From DATGKK01 sp035294725 (GTDB taxonomy: Bacteria > Actinomycetota > Acidimicrobiia > Acidimicrobiales > Bog-793), in the NCBI GenBank assembly GCA_035294725.1, contig DATGKK010000062.1:1-10939 (forward strand): DNA of 10,939 nucleotides, in the 5' to 3' direction. A model generated the notes under the pieces. That model ran no database searches. It was not told the origin of the DNA and saw nothing but the letters and a program-made list of their open reading frames with translations. Position 1 is the stretch's first letter, and every line of letters starts with the position of its first letter. Made by a program: the position numbers and the translations under genes. Positions 1-6,455 of the stretch are shown here, piece by piece.

Positions 1-106
1 TCAGCACCGTGCGCGCCTGCCGATCTCGCCACGGCGAGCGGCACAGCAACTCGGAGGCGGCCGGCCCGCGCACATCCGCGCGCGGTCGGTGCTCCGAACA
101 GGGGGT

Positions 107-132
107 GGCGAGGGCCGAGAGCGACCCTCGCC
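107..132 (+). promoter_or_regulatory. Hairpin in the leader of the exported-protein gene
   Basis: GGCGAGGG (107-114) and CCCTCGCC (125-132) form a perfect 8-bp stem around a 10-base loop. It lies 25 bases before the ATG at 158, with the ribosome binding site downstream of it. No T-run follows, so it is not a classical terminator. It could be an mRNA-stabilising leader stem or the end of an upstream transcript. The rest of 1-106 shows no gene; a smaller stem (CTCGCC/GGCGAG, 25-38) is also present. Confidence 0.3.
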
Positions 133-157
133 TCCATCGACCTGACGAGGAGACCAA

Positions 158-835
158 ATGTCCATAATCCAGCGGATCCGACAGATGCCGCCCCGAGCGG
201 CCGGAGGGGTGCTCGCCGCCACTCTCGCACTCGGCGCCGCCGGCATCCTCGGGCCGTCGCTCGCCACGAGTGCCGCCCCGGCGATGCAGATGACGAGCCT
301 GGCGACGACGCTGTCCACTTCGGGCAACCGCGTCGGCACCACCCCGGGCTGGTACTACGGCAAGACCGTGACCTTCACCTACACGAGGAACTTCTTCTGC
401 AAGCGGCCGCCCGCCAACCACGCGAGCACCGGCTGCGAGGCGGGTGCCGACTACGAGGCGATCCCCGCCACGCAGTTCGACCCGCTGTACGTGATCGTCC
501 CGATCGGCTTCACCCCTGCTCGTAGCACCCTCGCGTGCCCGGTCGCCGGCAGCTGCATCGACCACCCGAGCACGATCGACCTCTCCGGGGTCTTCAACAG
601 CTCGACCTACGACAACGTGAAGCTTCCGCCTCACAGCCACATCATCACGACCCTCAACCAGGGCAAGGCTGAGTGGTGGAACGTCGTGGTGATCGGCGTC
701 ACGAGCCCGACGGCGTGGAACCAGATCGTGGCAGCGAAGAGCTACTCCGAGATCATGCGCCTTCGCAACCACGGGAGCACGGCGGTGACCGGCAACATCG
801 TCACCAACGTCTTCTTGTACTTCAAGGCGAGCTGA
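158..835 (+). CDS. Exported conserved hypothetical protein, 225 aa
   Basis: I do not recognise a named family. The first about 42 residues look like a signal peptide: a basic start (R7, R13), a hydrophobic Ala/Leu/Gly stretch (about 15-33) and small residues at the likely cleavage site (ATSAAPA, 36-42). The mature part has four cysteines (C81, C93, C127, C133), which suggests two disulfides outside the membrane. It is rich in aromatic residues and beta-prone segments: a GWYYGKTVTFTY block (64-75), a PHSH motif (158-161) and an EWWNVVVIGVT block (172-182). The His motif could bind a metal, but that is inference. The start at 158 has a good binding site, GAGGAG, about 6 bases upstream. The next gene lies 74 bases downstream on the same strand, so a membrane partner is plausible. 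Coding is well supported by the signal peptide, binding site and downstream hairpin; the function is unknown. Confidence 0.8.
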   Translation: MSIIQRIRQMPPRAAGGVLAATLALGAAGILGPSLATSAAPAMQMTSLATTLSTSGNRVGTTPGWYYGKTVTFTYTRNFFCKRPPANHASTGCEAGADYEAIPATQFDPLYVIVPIGFTPARSTLACPVAGSCIDHPSTIDLSGVFNSSTYDNVKLPPHSHIITTLNQGKAEWWNVVVIGVTSPTAWNQIVAAKSYSEIMRLRNHGSTAVTGNIVTNVFLYFKAS

Positions 836-849
836 CGTCGTAACAAGAC

Positions 850-888
850 GCCGACGGGCGCTCCCCGCACAAGGGAGCGCCCGTCGGC
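850..888 (+). terminator. Perfect 16-bp hairpin between two genes (terminator or attenuator)
   Basis: GCCGACGGGCGCTCCC (850-865) pairs perfectly with GGGAGCGCCCGTCGGC (873-888) around a 7-base loop. It begins 14 bases after the stop of the exported-protein gene. Only two T residues follow, so it resembles the T-poor terminators of GC-rich actinobacteria. The next start codon is at 910, only 21 bases beyond the stem, which leaves no room for a separate promoter. Partial termination or 3'-end protection that sets unequal levels of the two proteins is therefore as likely as full termination. Confidence 0.75.
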
Positions 889-909
889 TTCACGACCGAG
901 AGGACTGGA

Positions 910-2364
910 ATGTCGACCACCATCGCGACCATGCCGGGCACCGGTGAGGCTGAACGCACTCGCTTGGCCCGCCTCGTGAGATCACTGCGGTTCGATGGTC
1001 TCGCGGTTGCCGCCACCGGGCTTGGGGCTGCTCTCGTCGCCACGGGGGTCTGCCTCCCGTGGATCAGCTACTACGGGGGACTGCTCTCCCTCTCCGCGGT
1101 CGGCTCGACGAACGGGACGTGGCTGCTCGTCGGGGCCGGCCTCGCCACGCTGCTGGCCGTCTCGATAGCCATTCGGCCCGGTTGGGCACAGCGATGGGCC
1201 TCGGCCCTCCTCGGGAGCGCGATCGTGCTGTTCACGCTCCATCTGATCGCGCTGGTGCATGCTGACCTGTCCGGCGCGGACGCCATGATCGTTCCCCGCC
1301 AGGGACCCGGCCTTTACGTCGTCCTGGCAGGTGGCCTCGCCATGTGCACCACGCTCGTGCTGCCTCGAGGGGCTCGGACACCTCGCACCCACAAGGAGCG
1401 GACCCTCGAGTCGACCGTCAGCGCCGTGCGCACGCGGCTCGCCACTCTCACGTGGCAGCGGGGCCTCCAGCTGGCTCTGGCCGCGATCTGGCTGGTCGAC
1501 GCCGTCCTGCAGGCCCAGCCGTACATGTTCAGCCACTCCTTCGCCGCCTCGACGCTCGCAGGCTCCGCCACCGGCAGCCCGGTCCTGATCGCGACTGCGG
1601 TGGGCGACCTTGCCCGGATCGTCGCGGCCCACCCGCTGCTGTGGAACGAGCTGTTCGCCGGCACCCAGCTCCTGATCGGCGTCCTCATCGCCCGGCGCTC
1701 GAGCGTCCGCCTCGGTCTCGGGCTCTCGGCTCTCTGGGGCCTTGGAGTGTGGGCCCTCGGGGAGAGCTTCGGCTCGGTGCTCACGGCCGGCGCCACGCCG
1801 GTGACCGGTGCCCCGGGGCCGGCCTTGCTCTACGTCGTCGCAAGCCTGCTGCTCTGGCCGGTGCCAGCCACAGGTCTTGCCAAGAGGGCCTGGTGGCAAG
1901 GAGAGCGGTCGAGACGGGCGGTTGGGGTGGCGCTGACGTCGCTCCTCGCCGTCGAGTCCTGGCCGTCACCAGCGCGTGCCAGCTCCATCGTGAGCATGCT
2001 GCGCGGGATGAGCGCGAGCCAGCCCTCGCCCATCGCGCACTTCGACCGGTATGCCGCGGCGCTCTTCGCCCATCACGGTGAGCTCCTCCTCGGGGTCGCC
2101 ACCGCGGTGCTGTTCGCTTGCTCGCTCGCCGTGCTCCGCGGCGGGAGGGTGACCCGGCCGGCCCTCGTGGCGCTCCTCGGGTTGGCAGGCGCTCTCCTGC
2201 TCCTGCAGGACTTCGGCGGAGTGGCGAGCGGCACGGCCACCGACGTCGGCACGGGACCGATCCTCGCTCTCGTCGCCCTCTGCCTCTGGCCGGTCCGCCC
2301 GGTCCAAGACTCCCCCGCTCCGCTGCCGGAGCCGAGCTTGGCAGCCGAGGTCAGCCGGGCCTAG
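910..2364 (+). CDS. Multi-pass integral membrane protein, 484 aa
   Basis: The protein is dominated by hydrophobic segments, roughly 31-50, 70-89, 97-117, 134-152, 184-203, 246-262, 268-286, 302-318, 336-349, 384-409, 416-433 and 449-462, so about 10-12 membrane spans in two halves. The central block (about 181-318) has conserved-looking motifs: a W-L-V-D-A-V-L-Q stretch (194-201), the QPYMF motif (203-207), GESFG (284-288) followed by TGAPG (299-303), and a terminal LLLWP (313-317). From memory this resembles a family of uncharacterised actinobacterial membrane proteins, but I cannot name it and see no catalytic or transport signature. The start is ATG 910 with GAGAGG six bases upstream. The gene sits just past the 850-888 hairpin and is probably co-transcribed with the exported-protein gene. 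The C-terminal 20 residues are Pro/Glu-rich and cytosolic-looking. Confidence 0.85.
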   Translation: MSTTIATMPGTGEAERTRLARLVRSLRFDGLAVAATGLGAALVATGVCLPWISYYGGLLSLSAVGSTNGTWLLVGAGLATLLAVSIAIRPGWAQRWASALLGSAIVLFTLHLIALVHADLSGADAMIVPRQGPGLYVVLAGGLAMCTTLVLPRGARTPRTHKERTLESTVSAVRTRLATLTWQRGLQLALAAIWLVDAVLQAQPYMFSHSFAASTLAGSATGSPVLIATAVGDLARIVAAHPLLWNELFAGTQLLIGVLIARRSSVRLGLGLSALWGLGVWALGESFGSVLTAGATPVTGAPGPALLYVVASLLLWPVPATGLAKRAWWQGERSRRAVGVALTSLLAVESWPSPARASSIVSMLRGMSASQPSPIAHFDRYAAALFAHHGELLLGVATAVLFACSLAVLRGGRVTRPALVALLGLAGALLLLQDFGGVASGTATDVGTGPILALVALCLWPVRPVQDSPAPLPEPSLAAEVSRA

Positions 2365-2504
2365 GCGCTCGCCCGCCGGTTCGTCGCTGGACTCGCCGCC
2401 TGCGAGGGCTCCCCGCTCGATCGTCCCCGACAACAGGCGCGGCCGGATCGACCGGACCCGGGGCGACGTGCACCTCGGTGATCGGCCCTCGCTTCCCCCA
2501 GCTG
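2365..2504. other. Convergent gap without a clear terminator
   Basis: This is 140 bases between the ends of the membrane-protein gene (+) and proS (-). I see only a weak inverted repeat (CCGG-ATCGA-CCGG near 2443-2455) and no strong hairpin with a T-tract for either strand. No coding evidence. Confidence 0.4.
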
Positions 2505-4193
2505 TCAGCCGGCGAGCCAGGCGCCAAGCTCGGGGAAGCCCACGATCTCACGCTGAGAAGGGTCGTCGCTGCGCCGGCGCGCTTCGATCCCGCCGGCCGA
2601 CAGTGACCGGGCCGACACGGTGAGGATCGCGGGGCAGCCGATCAGCTCGGCGTCGGTGAACTGGACACCCGGCCGCTCGTCGCGATCGTCCACGAGGACC
2701 TCGAAGCCCGCCCCCTCGATGGCGGCGGCAACCTCCGGTGCGGCCGCTCGGCCCTCGGAGCCGAGCACACAGAGGTGGGCGTCGAACGGCGCCACCGAGG
2801 CGGGCCAACAAAGCCCCCGCTCGTCCCGGTGCTCCTCGGCAAGGCAGGCGAAGAGCCTGCCGATCCCGATGCCGTACGAGCCCATCACAACGGCTCGCTC
2901 CGTGCCGTCCTCTGCCAGGTAGGTCGCCCCGAGCGGCGAGTAGCGCGTCCCGAGCTTGAAGATGTTGCCGACCTCAACTGCCCTGGTCGTGCGGAGGGGC
3001 GAGCCGCACACGACGCAGGGCTCGCCGTCGTCCACCGCAGTGATGTCGGCCACGACGTCGGGCAGGTAGTCACGACCGCAGTTCACGTTCCGCAGATGCC
3101 AGCCCTCCTCGTTCGCACCTGCCACAAGGTTGGGCGAGCGGGCAACGAGGTCGTCGACAACGACGACCGCGCGGTCTCCGACGCCGATGGGCGAGGCGTA
3201 CCCCGGCACACAGCCGATCGACGCGATCTCCTCCGGGGTGCTCGGCCGCAGCTCGCCGGCACCGGCGGCGTTGGCGAGCTTGGTCTCGTTGAGCGACATG
3301 TCGCCGCGCACGACGGCGAGGAGGTGGCGCCCGGTACCCGTCGTGAGGAACACGGCCTTGGCCGTGCGCTCCGGCGGGACGCCGAGCAGCTCGCAGAGGC
3401 GGGCAATCGTCGAGGCAGAGGGCGTCGCCACGCGCTCGAGCGGGAGTGGCTCCTCACCCTCGTCGACCGGTCGCCGGGCCGCAGTGGCGACCTGCCGGTT
3501 CTTCGCATAGCCGCACGAGTCGCACAGCACGAGCGTGTCCTCGCCGATCGGGCTCAGGTACATGAGCTCGTCCGCCTCCGATCCGCCCATCACGCCGGCG
3601 TCGGCTCCCACAGCGATGACCGGCAGCCCGCAACGGCGGAACATCTCGCCGTAGGCGTCGAGCATGCGCTCGTACTGCGCCGCGAGGCCCTCCTCGTCCC
3701 GATCGAGCGAGTAGGCGTCCTTCATCGTGAACTCCCGCGCCCGGATCAGCCCCGCCCGCGGACGGGGGTCGTCGCGAAACTTGAGCTGGAACTGGTAGAC
3801 GAGACGTGGGAGCTGGCGCCACGACCTGACCTCGGAGGCTGCGAGGCTCGCCACGACCTCCTCGTGGGTCATGGCGAGCACGAGAGGTCGCTCGCGCCGG
3901 TCGGTGAGCCGAACGAGCTCGGGGCCGATCGTGTCGTAACGGCCCGAACGCTTCCAGAGCTCGGCGGGGTGCACGACGGGCATGGAGAGCTCAACCCCGC
4001 CTGCGCGGTCCATCTCTTCGCGCAGTATCTGCTCGATCCTGCGCATCACCCGCCAGGCGAGCGGGAGGTAGGAGAAGATCCCCTGCCCGAGCTGGCGCAC
4101 ATAGCCGGCCCGGAGAAGGAGCCGGTACCCCGGGGTCTCGGCGCCCGCAGGCGCCTCCCTGAGCGTTGTGCCGAGCAGCTGCGACATCCTCAT
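2505..4193 (-). CDS. proS: Proline--tRNA ligase (bacterial type with insertion domain)
   Basis: A class II aminoacyl-tRNA synthetase that joins L-proline to tRNA-Pro with ATP in the cytoplasm. At 562 aa it matches the usual bacterial type. The order is: N-terminal class II core with motif 1 (about 67-85), the LAMTHEE segment (106-112), and motif 2 with its FRDDPRPR loop (139-146) followed by the FTMKDAYS block (155-162). An insertion/editing domain spans about 220-410, motif 3 GSYGIGIGR (438-446) follows, and the anticodon-binding domain fills about 465-562. The insertion domain is bracketed by two CxxC pairs (C224/C227 and C393/C396) that could hold zinc; this is inference. The start at 4193 is preferred over the in-frame ATG at 4187 because a TAGCCT box ends six bases before it, as in leaderless actinobacterial genes, and there is no ribosome binding site. 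It is divergent from ku. Confidence 0.97.
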   Translation of the reverse strand: MRMSQLLGTTLREAPAGAETPGYRLLLRAGYVRQLGQGIFSYLPLAWRVMRRIEQILREEMDRAGGVELSMPVVHPAELWKRSGRYDTIGPELVRLTDRRERPLVLAMTHEEVVASLAASEVRSWRQLPRLVYQFQLKFRDDPRPRAGLIRAREFTMKDAYSLDRDEEGLAAQYERMLDAYGEMFRRCGLPVIAVGADAGVMGGSEADELMYLSPIGEDTLVLCDSCGYAKNRQVATAARRPVDEGEEPLPLERVATPSASTIARLCELLGVPPERTAKAVFLTTGTGRHLLAVVRGDMSLNETKLANAAGAGELRPSTPEEIASIGCVPGYASPIGVGDRAVVVVDDLVARSPNLVAGANEEGWHLRNVNCGRDYLPDVVADITAVDDGEPCVVCGSPLRTTRAVEVGNIFKLGTRYSPLGATYLAEDGTERAVVMGSYGIGIGRLFACLAEEHRDERGLCWPASVAPFDAHLCVLGSEGRAAAPEVAAAIEGAGFEVLVDDRDERPGVQFTDAELIGCPAILTVSARSLSAGGIEARRRSDDPSQREIVGFPELGAWLAG

Positions 4194-4199
4194 GTCGGC

Positions 4200-4205
4200 A
4201 GGCTA
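4200..4205 (-). promoter_or_regulatory. -10 box of a leaderless promoter for proS
   Basis: Read on the - strand, TAGCCT fits the TANNNT consensus and is followed by exactly six bases (gccgac) and then the proS ATG. This spacing puts the transcription start at the A of the start codon. I see no convincing -35 box. The same hexamer precedes the nuclease gene at 9857. Confidence 0.55.
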
Positions 4206-4224
4206 GGGCGAGGCGCGGTGACCG

Positions 4225-4234
4225 CTCGATCGAG
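4225..4234. promoter_or_regulatory. CTCGATCGAG palindrome between proS and ku
   Basis: A perfect 10-base palindrome lies in the 118-base divergent region. It would cover the -35 position of the proposed ku promoter (-10 at 4251-4256) and lies upstream of the proS -10 box. It could be an operator, but short GC-rich palindromes with GATC cores arise easily by chance. Confidence 0.2.
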
Positions 4235-4250
4235 ATCGCCCGACCGCGAG

Positions 4251-4256
4251 TACCAT
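4251..4256 (+). promoter_or_regulatory. Candidate -10 box for the ku-ligase-polymerase operon
   Basis: TACCAT matches TANNNT and would start a transcript near 4263, giving a leader of about 49 bases before the ku ATG at 4312. That ATG has its own binding site (GGAG, 4303-4306, five bases away), which fits a led transcript. No clear -35 box is seen. Confidence 0.35.
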
Positions 4257-4311
4257 GTAGGACCCGAGCACAGCCAGGTGCGCTCGGCACGTGGACGGCC
4301 GCGGAGACAAC

Positions 4312-5442
4312 ATGGCTCGGGCAATCTGGACAGGTTCGATCAGCTTCGGACTGGTCAACATCCCGGTCGGCCTCTACTCGGCCGTGTCGGAGAGGTCCAT
4401 CCGCTTCAACCAGCTCCAGAAGGGCACCTCGGACCGGATCCGCTACAAGCGGGTCAACGAGCGCACCGGCGAAGAGGTCGGCTACCGCGACATCGTCAAG
4501 GGCTACGACGTCGGTGGCAGCCAGTACGTCGTCGTGACCGACGAGGAGCTCGAGGCGATCGAGCCGTCCGGCAGCCGCACGATCGAGATCGAGGACTTCG
4601 TCGACGCGGTGGACATCGACCCGATCTTCTACAACCAGACCTATTACGTCGCCCCTCGCACCGAGGCCGCGGCCCGCCCCTATGCGCTCCTGATCGAGGC
4701 GATGCGCCAATCCGGCAAGACGGCAGTCGCGATGTTCGTGATGCGCAGCCGCGAGCACCTTGCGGCGCTCCGGGTCCACGGCGAGGTGCTGGCACTCGAG
4801 ACGATGTACTTCGCCGACGAGATCCGCGATCCGATGGCGGAGATCGAGATCCGCCCGACGGCAGAGCCGCCGAGCGAGCGGGAGCTCGCCACCGCGGTGC
4901 TGCTGATCGAGTCGATGGGCGCGAAGTGGGAGCCCGAGAGGTACCGCGACCGGTACCGGGCTCGCGTCGAGCAGCTGATCGAGCAGAAGCTGCAGGGAGC
5001 AGAAGTCGTCACCGCGACCTCACCGGAGCCCGACGCCAACGTCGTCGACCTCATGGAAGCCCTCCGCCGCTCGGTGGACAGGGTGCGCGACGACCGGGGA
5101 GCGGGCCGCGACAGCGTCGCCGCCGGCGCGAGCCCGAAGGGTACGGGCATCGCTGATCACGCGGTCGCTCGCAGCGGCTCGGGCGAGACGCCCCACGGAG
5201 CACGGCGACCGGCACGGGGCCGAAGCGCCGCGGACGCACCCGCCGCCGAGAAGCCGGCGCGCCGGGCGAAGCGCTCCTCGAAGAAGGGCCGCCTCCCGCA
5301 GGGTGAGCAGCTCGCCATGATGAGCCGCGACGAGCTCTACCAGTTGGCCCAAGACATCCAGCTCCCAGGCCGCTCGAAGATGAACCGCGACGAGCTCGCC
5401 GATGCCGTCGCCAACGCCAGAGCCGCCCGCCAGGCTTCGTGA
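4312..5442 (+). CDS. ku: Ku, DNA end-binding protein of non-homologous end joining
   Basis: Bacterial Ku forms a homodimeric ring that threads onto double-strand DNA ends and recruits the LigD ligase/polymerase. The product is 376 aa, longer than minimal Ku (about 260-300 aa). The Ku core occupies about 1-256, with the hallmark start MARAIWTGSISFGLVNIPVG (1-20), the FNQLQKG segment (32-38), and the YYVAP (111-115) and GKTAVA (135-140) blocks. A low-complexity basic linker (about 257-330, rich in Arg, Lys, Ala and Gly) follows. A helical module at about 336-371 (SRDELYQLAQ, LPGRSKMNRDEL) resembles the Rho_N/SAP-like DNA-binding module found at the end of some Ku proteins. I chose ATG 4312 because of its GGAG site and because the family starts at MARAIW; an in-frame GTG at 4291 would add seven unrelated residues. 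The stop overlaps the ligase start (GTGA). Divergent from proS. Confidence 0.97.
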   Translation: MARAIWTGSISFGLVNIPVGLYSAVSERSIRFNQLQKGTSDRIRYKRVNERTGEEVGYRDIVKGYDVGGSQYVVVTDEELEAIEPSGSRTIEIEDFVDAVDIDPIFYNQTYYVAPRTEAAARPYALLIEAMRQSGKTAVAMFVMRSREHLAALRVHGEVLALETMYFADEIRDPMAEIEIRPTAEPPSERELATAVLLIESMGAKWEPERYRDRYRARVEQLIEQKLQGAEVVTATSPEPDANVVDLMEALRRSVDRVRDDRGAGRDSVAAGASPKGTGIADHAVARSGSGETPHGARRPARGRSAADAPAAEKPARRAKRSSKKGRLPQGEQLAMMSRDELYQLAQDIQLPGRSKMNRDELADAVANARAARQAS

Positions 5443-6455
5443 CCGCGGCTCGCCCGAGCGAGCACTCCGGCCCGCCCGCCGGCGGCGTTCCGATGCCACG
5501 AGGGATCCGGCCGATGCTCGCCGTGCCAGGGCACGAGCTCCCTCAGCCGGACCGGGAGTGGAGCTTCGAGCTCAAGTGGGACGGGATCCGGACCATCGTC
5601 TACGTGAGCCAAGGGCGTACCACCCTCCAGTCGAGGAACGGCCGCGACCTGACCGGGGCGCTCCCCGAGCTGCGCGCTCTCGGCGAGCAGCTGGGCCATA
5701 ACGAGGCCGTGCTCGACGGCGAGGTCGTCGTGTTCGACGACGCCGGCCGACCGAGCTTCCAGCTCCTCCAGGGGCGAATCCACGCGACCGGCCGCGGCAG
5801 CCGTAACCGGCCAATCGGGCGGCCCGTCACGCTCGTGCTGTTCGACCTCGTGTACCTCGGCGGCGAGCTCCTGTGCGACCTGGCCTACCGGGAACGGCGC
5901 CGGCGCCTCGAGTCGCTCGGGCTGGAGCGGGGTGCCTCCTGGACGGTGAGCCCCCGCTTCGAGGGAGGTGGCTCGGACGTGCTGGTGGTGAGCCGGCAGC
6001 AGGGTCTCGAAGGCGTCGTGGCAAAGCGCAGCGACTCCCCGTACAGAGCCGGCCGGCGCTCGGCCGACTGGGTGAAGGTGAAGAACCTGCAGACCGAGGA
6101 GGTGGTCATCGGCGGATGGGCCCTTGGTCAGGGCCAGCGCGCCGGCCAGATCGGTTCGCTGCTCGTCGGCGTCCCGAGCGTCGACGGGCTGAGGTACGTC
6201 GGGCGGGTCGGGTCCGGTCTCTCGGGTGCGGAGCTCAGCCATCTCGCGAGGCGGCTCGCACCGCTCGAGTCGAGCCTGAGCCCCTTCGCCGGCGAGCTCC
6301 CTGCCCGCTACCGGAAGGAGGTCACCTGGGTCCGGCCCGAACTGGTCGGTGAGGTGCGCTTCTACGAGTGGACGGGAGACGGGCTCCTTCGCCATCCGGT
6401 CTGGCGCGGCCTTCGCGAGGACAAGTCGCCTGACGAGGTCGTCCGTGAGCTCTAG
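5439..6455 (+). CDS. ligD: ATP-dependent DNA ligase, LigD ligase-domain type (stand-alone)
   Basis: Seals nicks and joined ends using ATP through a covalent lysyl-AMP intermediate; by context it works with Ku in end joining. The product is 338 aa. Motif I is KWDGIR with nucleophile K46 (46-51); the ELDGE-type element reads VLDGEVVVF (91-99); motif III is LFDLVYL (134-140), motif IV LEGVVAKR (190-197) and motif V WVKVKN (211-216). An OB-fold region covers about 220-338 and ends with a RFYEWTGDGLLRHP block (307-320) typical of LigD/LigC ligases. No polymerase or phosphoesterase domain is fused. The GTG at 5439 overlaps the ku stop by four bases (GTGA), which suggests translational coupling; ATG 5493 is an alternative that would remove 18 poorly conserved residues. 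LigC-type naming is also defensible, since LigC enzymes are stand-alone ligases. Confidence 0.95.
   Translation: MTAARPSEHSGPPAGGVPMPRGIRPMLAVPGHELPQPDREWSFELKWDGIRTIVYVSQGRTTLQSRNGRDLTGALPELRALGEQLGHNEAVLDGEVVVFDDAGRPSFQLLQGRIHATGRGSRNRPIGRPVTLVLFDLVYLGGELLCDLAYRERRRRLESLGLERGASWTVSPRFEGGGSDVLVVSRQQGLEGVVAKRSDSPYRAGRRSADWVKVKNLQTEEVVIGGWALGQGQRAGQIGSLLVGVPSVDGLRYVGRVGSGLSGAELSHLARRLAPLESSLSPFAGELPARYRKEVTWVRPELVGEVRFYEWTGDGLLRHPVWRGLREDKSPDEVVREL

Noticed and set aside
1..342. A 113-codon - strand frame at the left edge
   Set aside because: It overlaps the start and signal peptide of the exported-protein gene, is Arg/Pro/Ala-rich and has no family likeness.
982..1899. A 305-codon - strand frame inside the membrane-protein gene
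   Set aside because: Composition is Glu/Arg/Gly-rich shadow; the + strand frame has clear membrane spans and a ribosome binding site.
2775..5156. A 793-codon open frame on the + strand across proS and into ku
   Set aside because: It is antisense to well-matched proS and out of frame with ku. It is Arg/Gly/Pro/Asp-rich with no domain, as expected of shadow frames in GC-rich DNA.
6349..6444. Longer N-terminus of the polymerase from ATG 6349
   Set aside because: It would overlap the ligase by 107 bases, is Ser/Arg-rich and unlike the family; GTG 6445 has a GAGG site six bases upstream.
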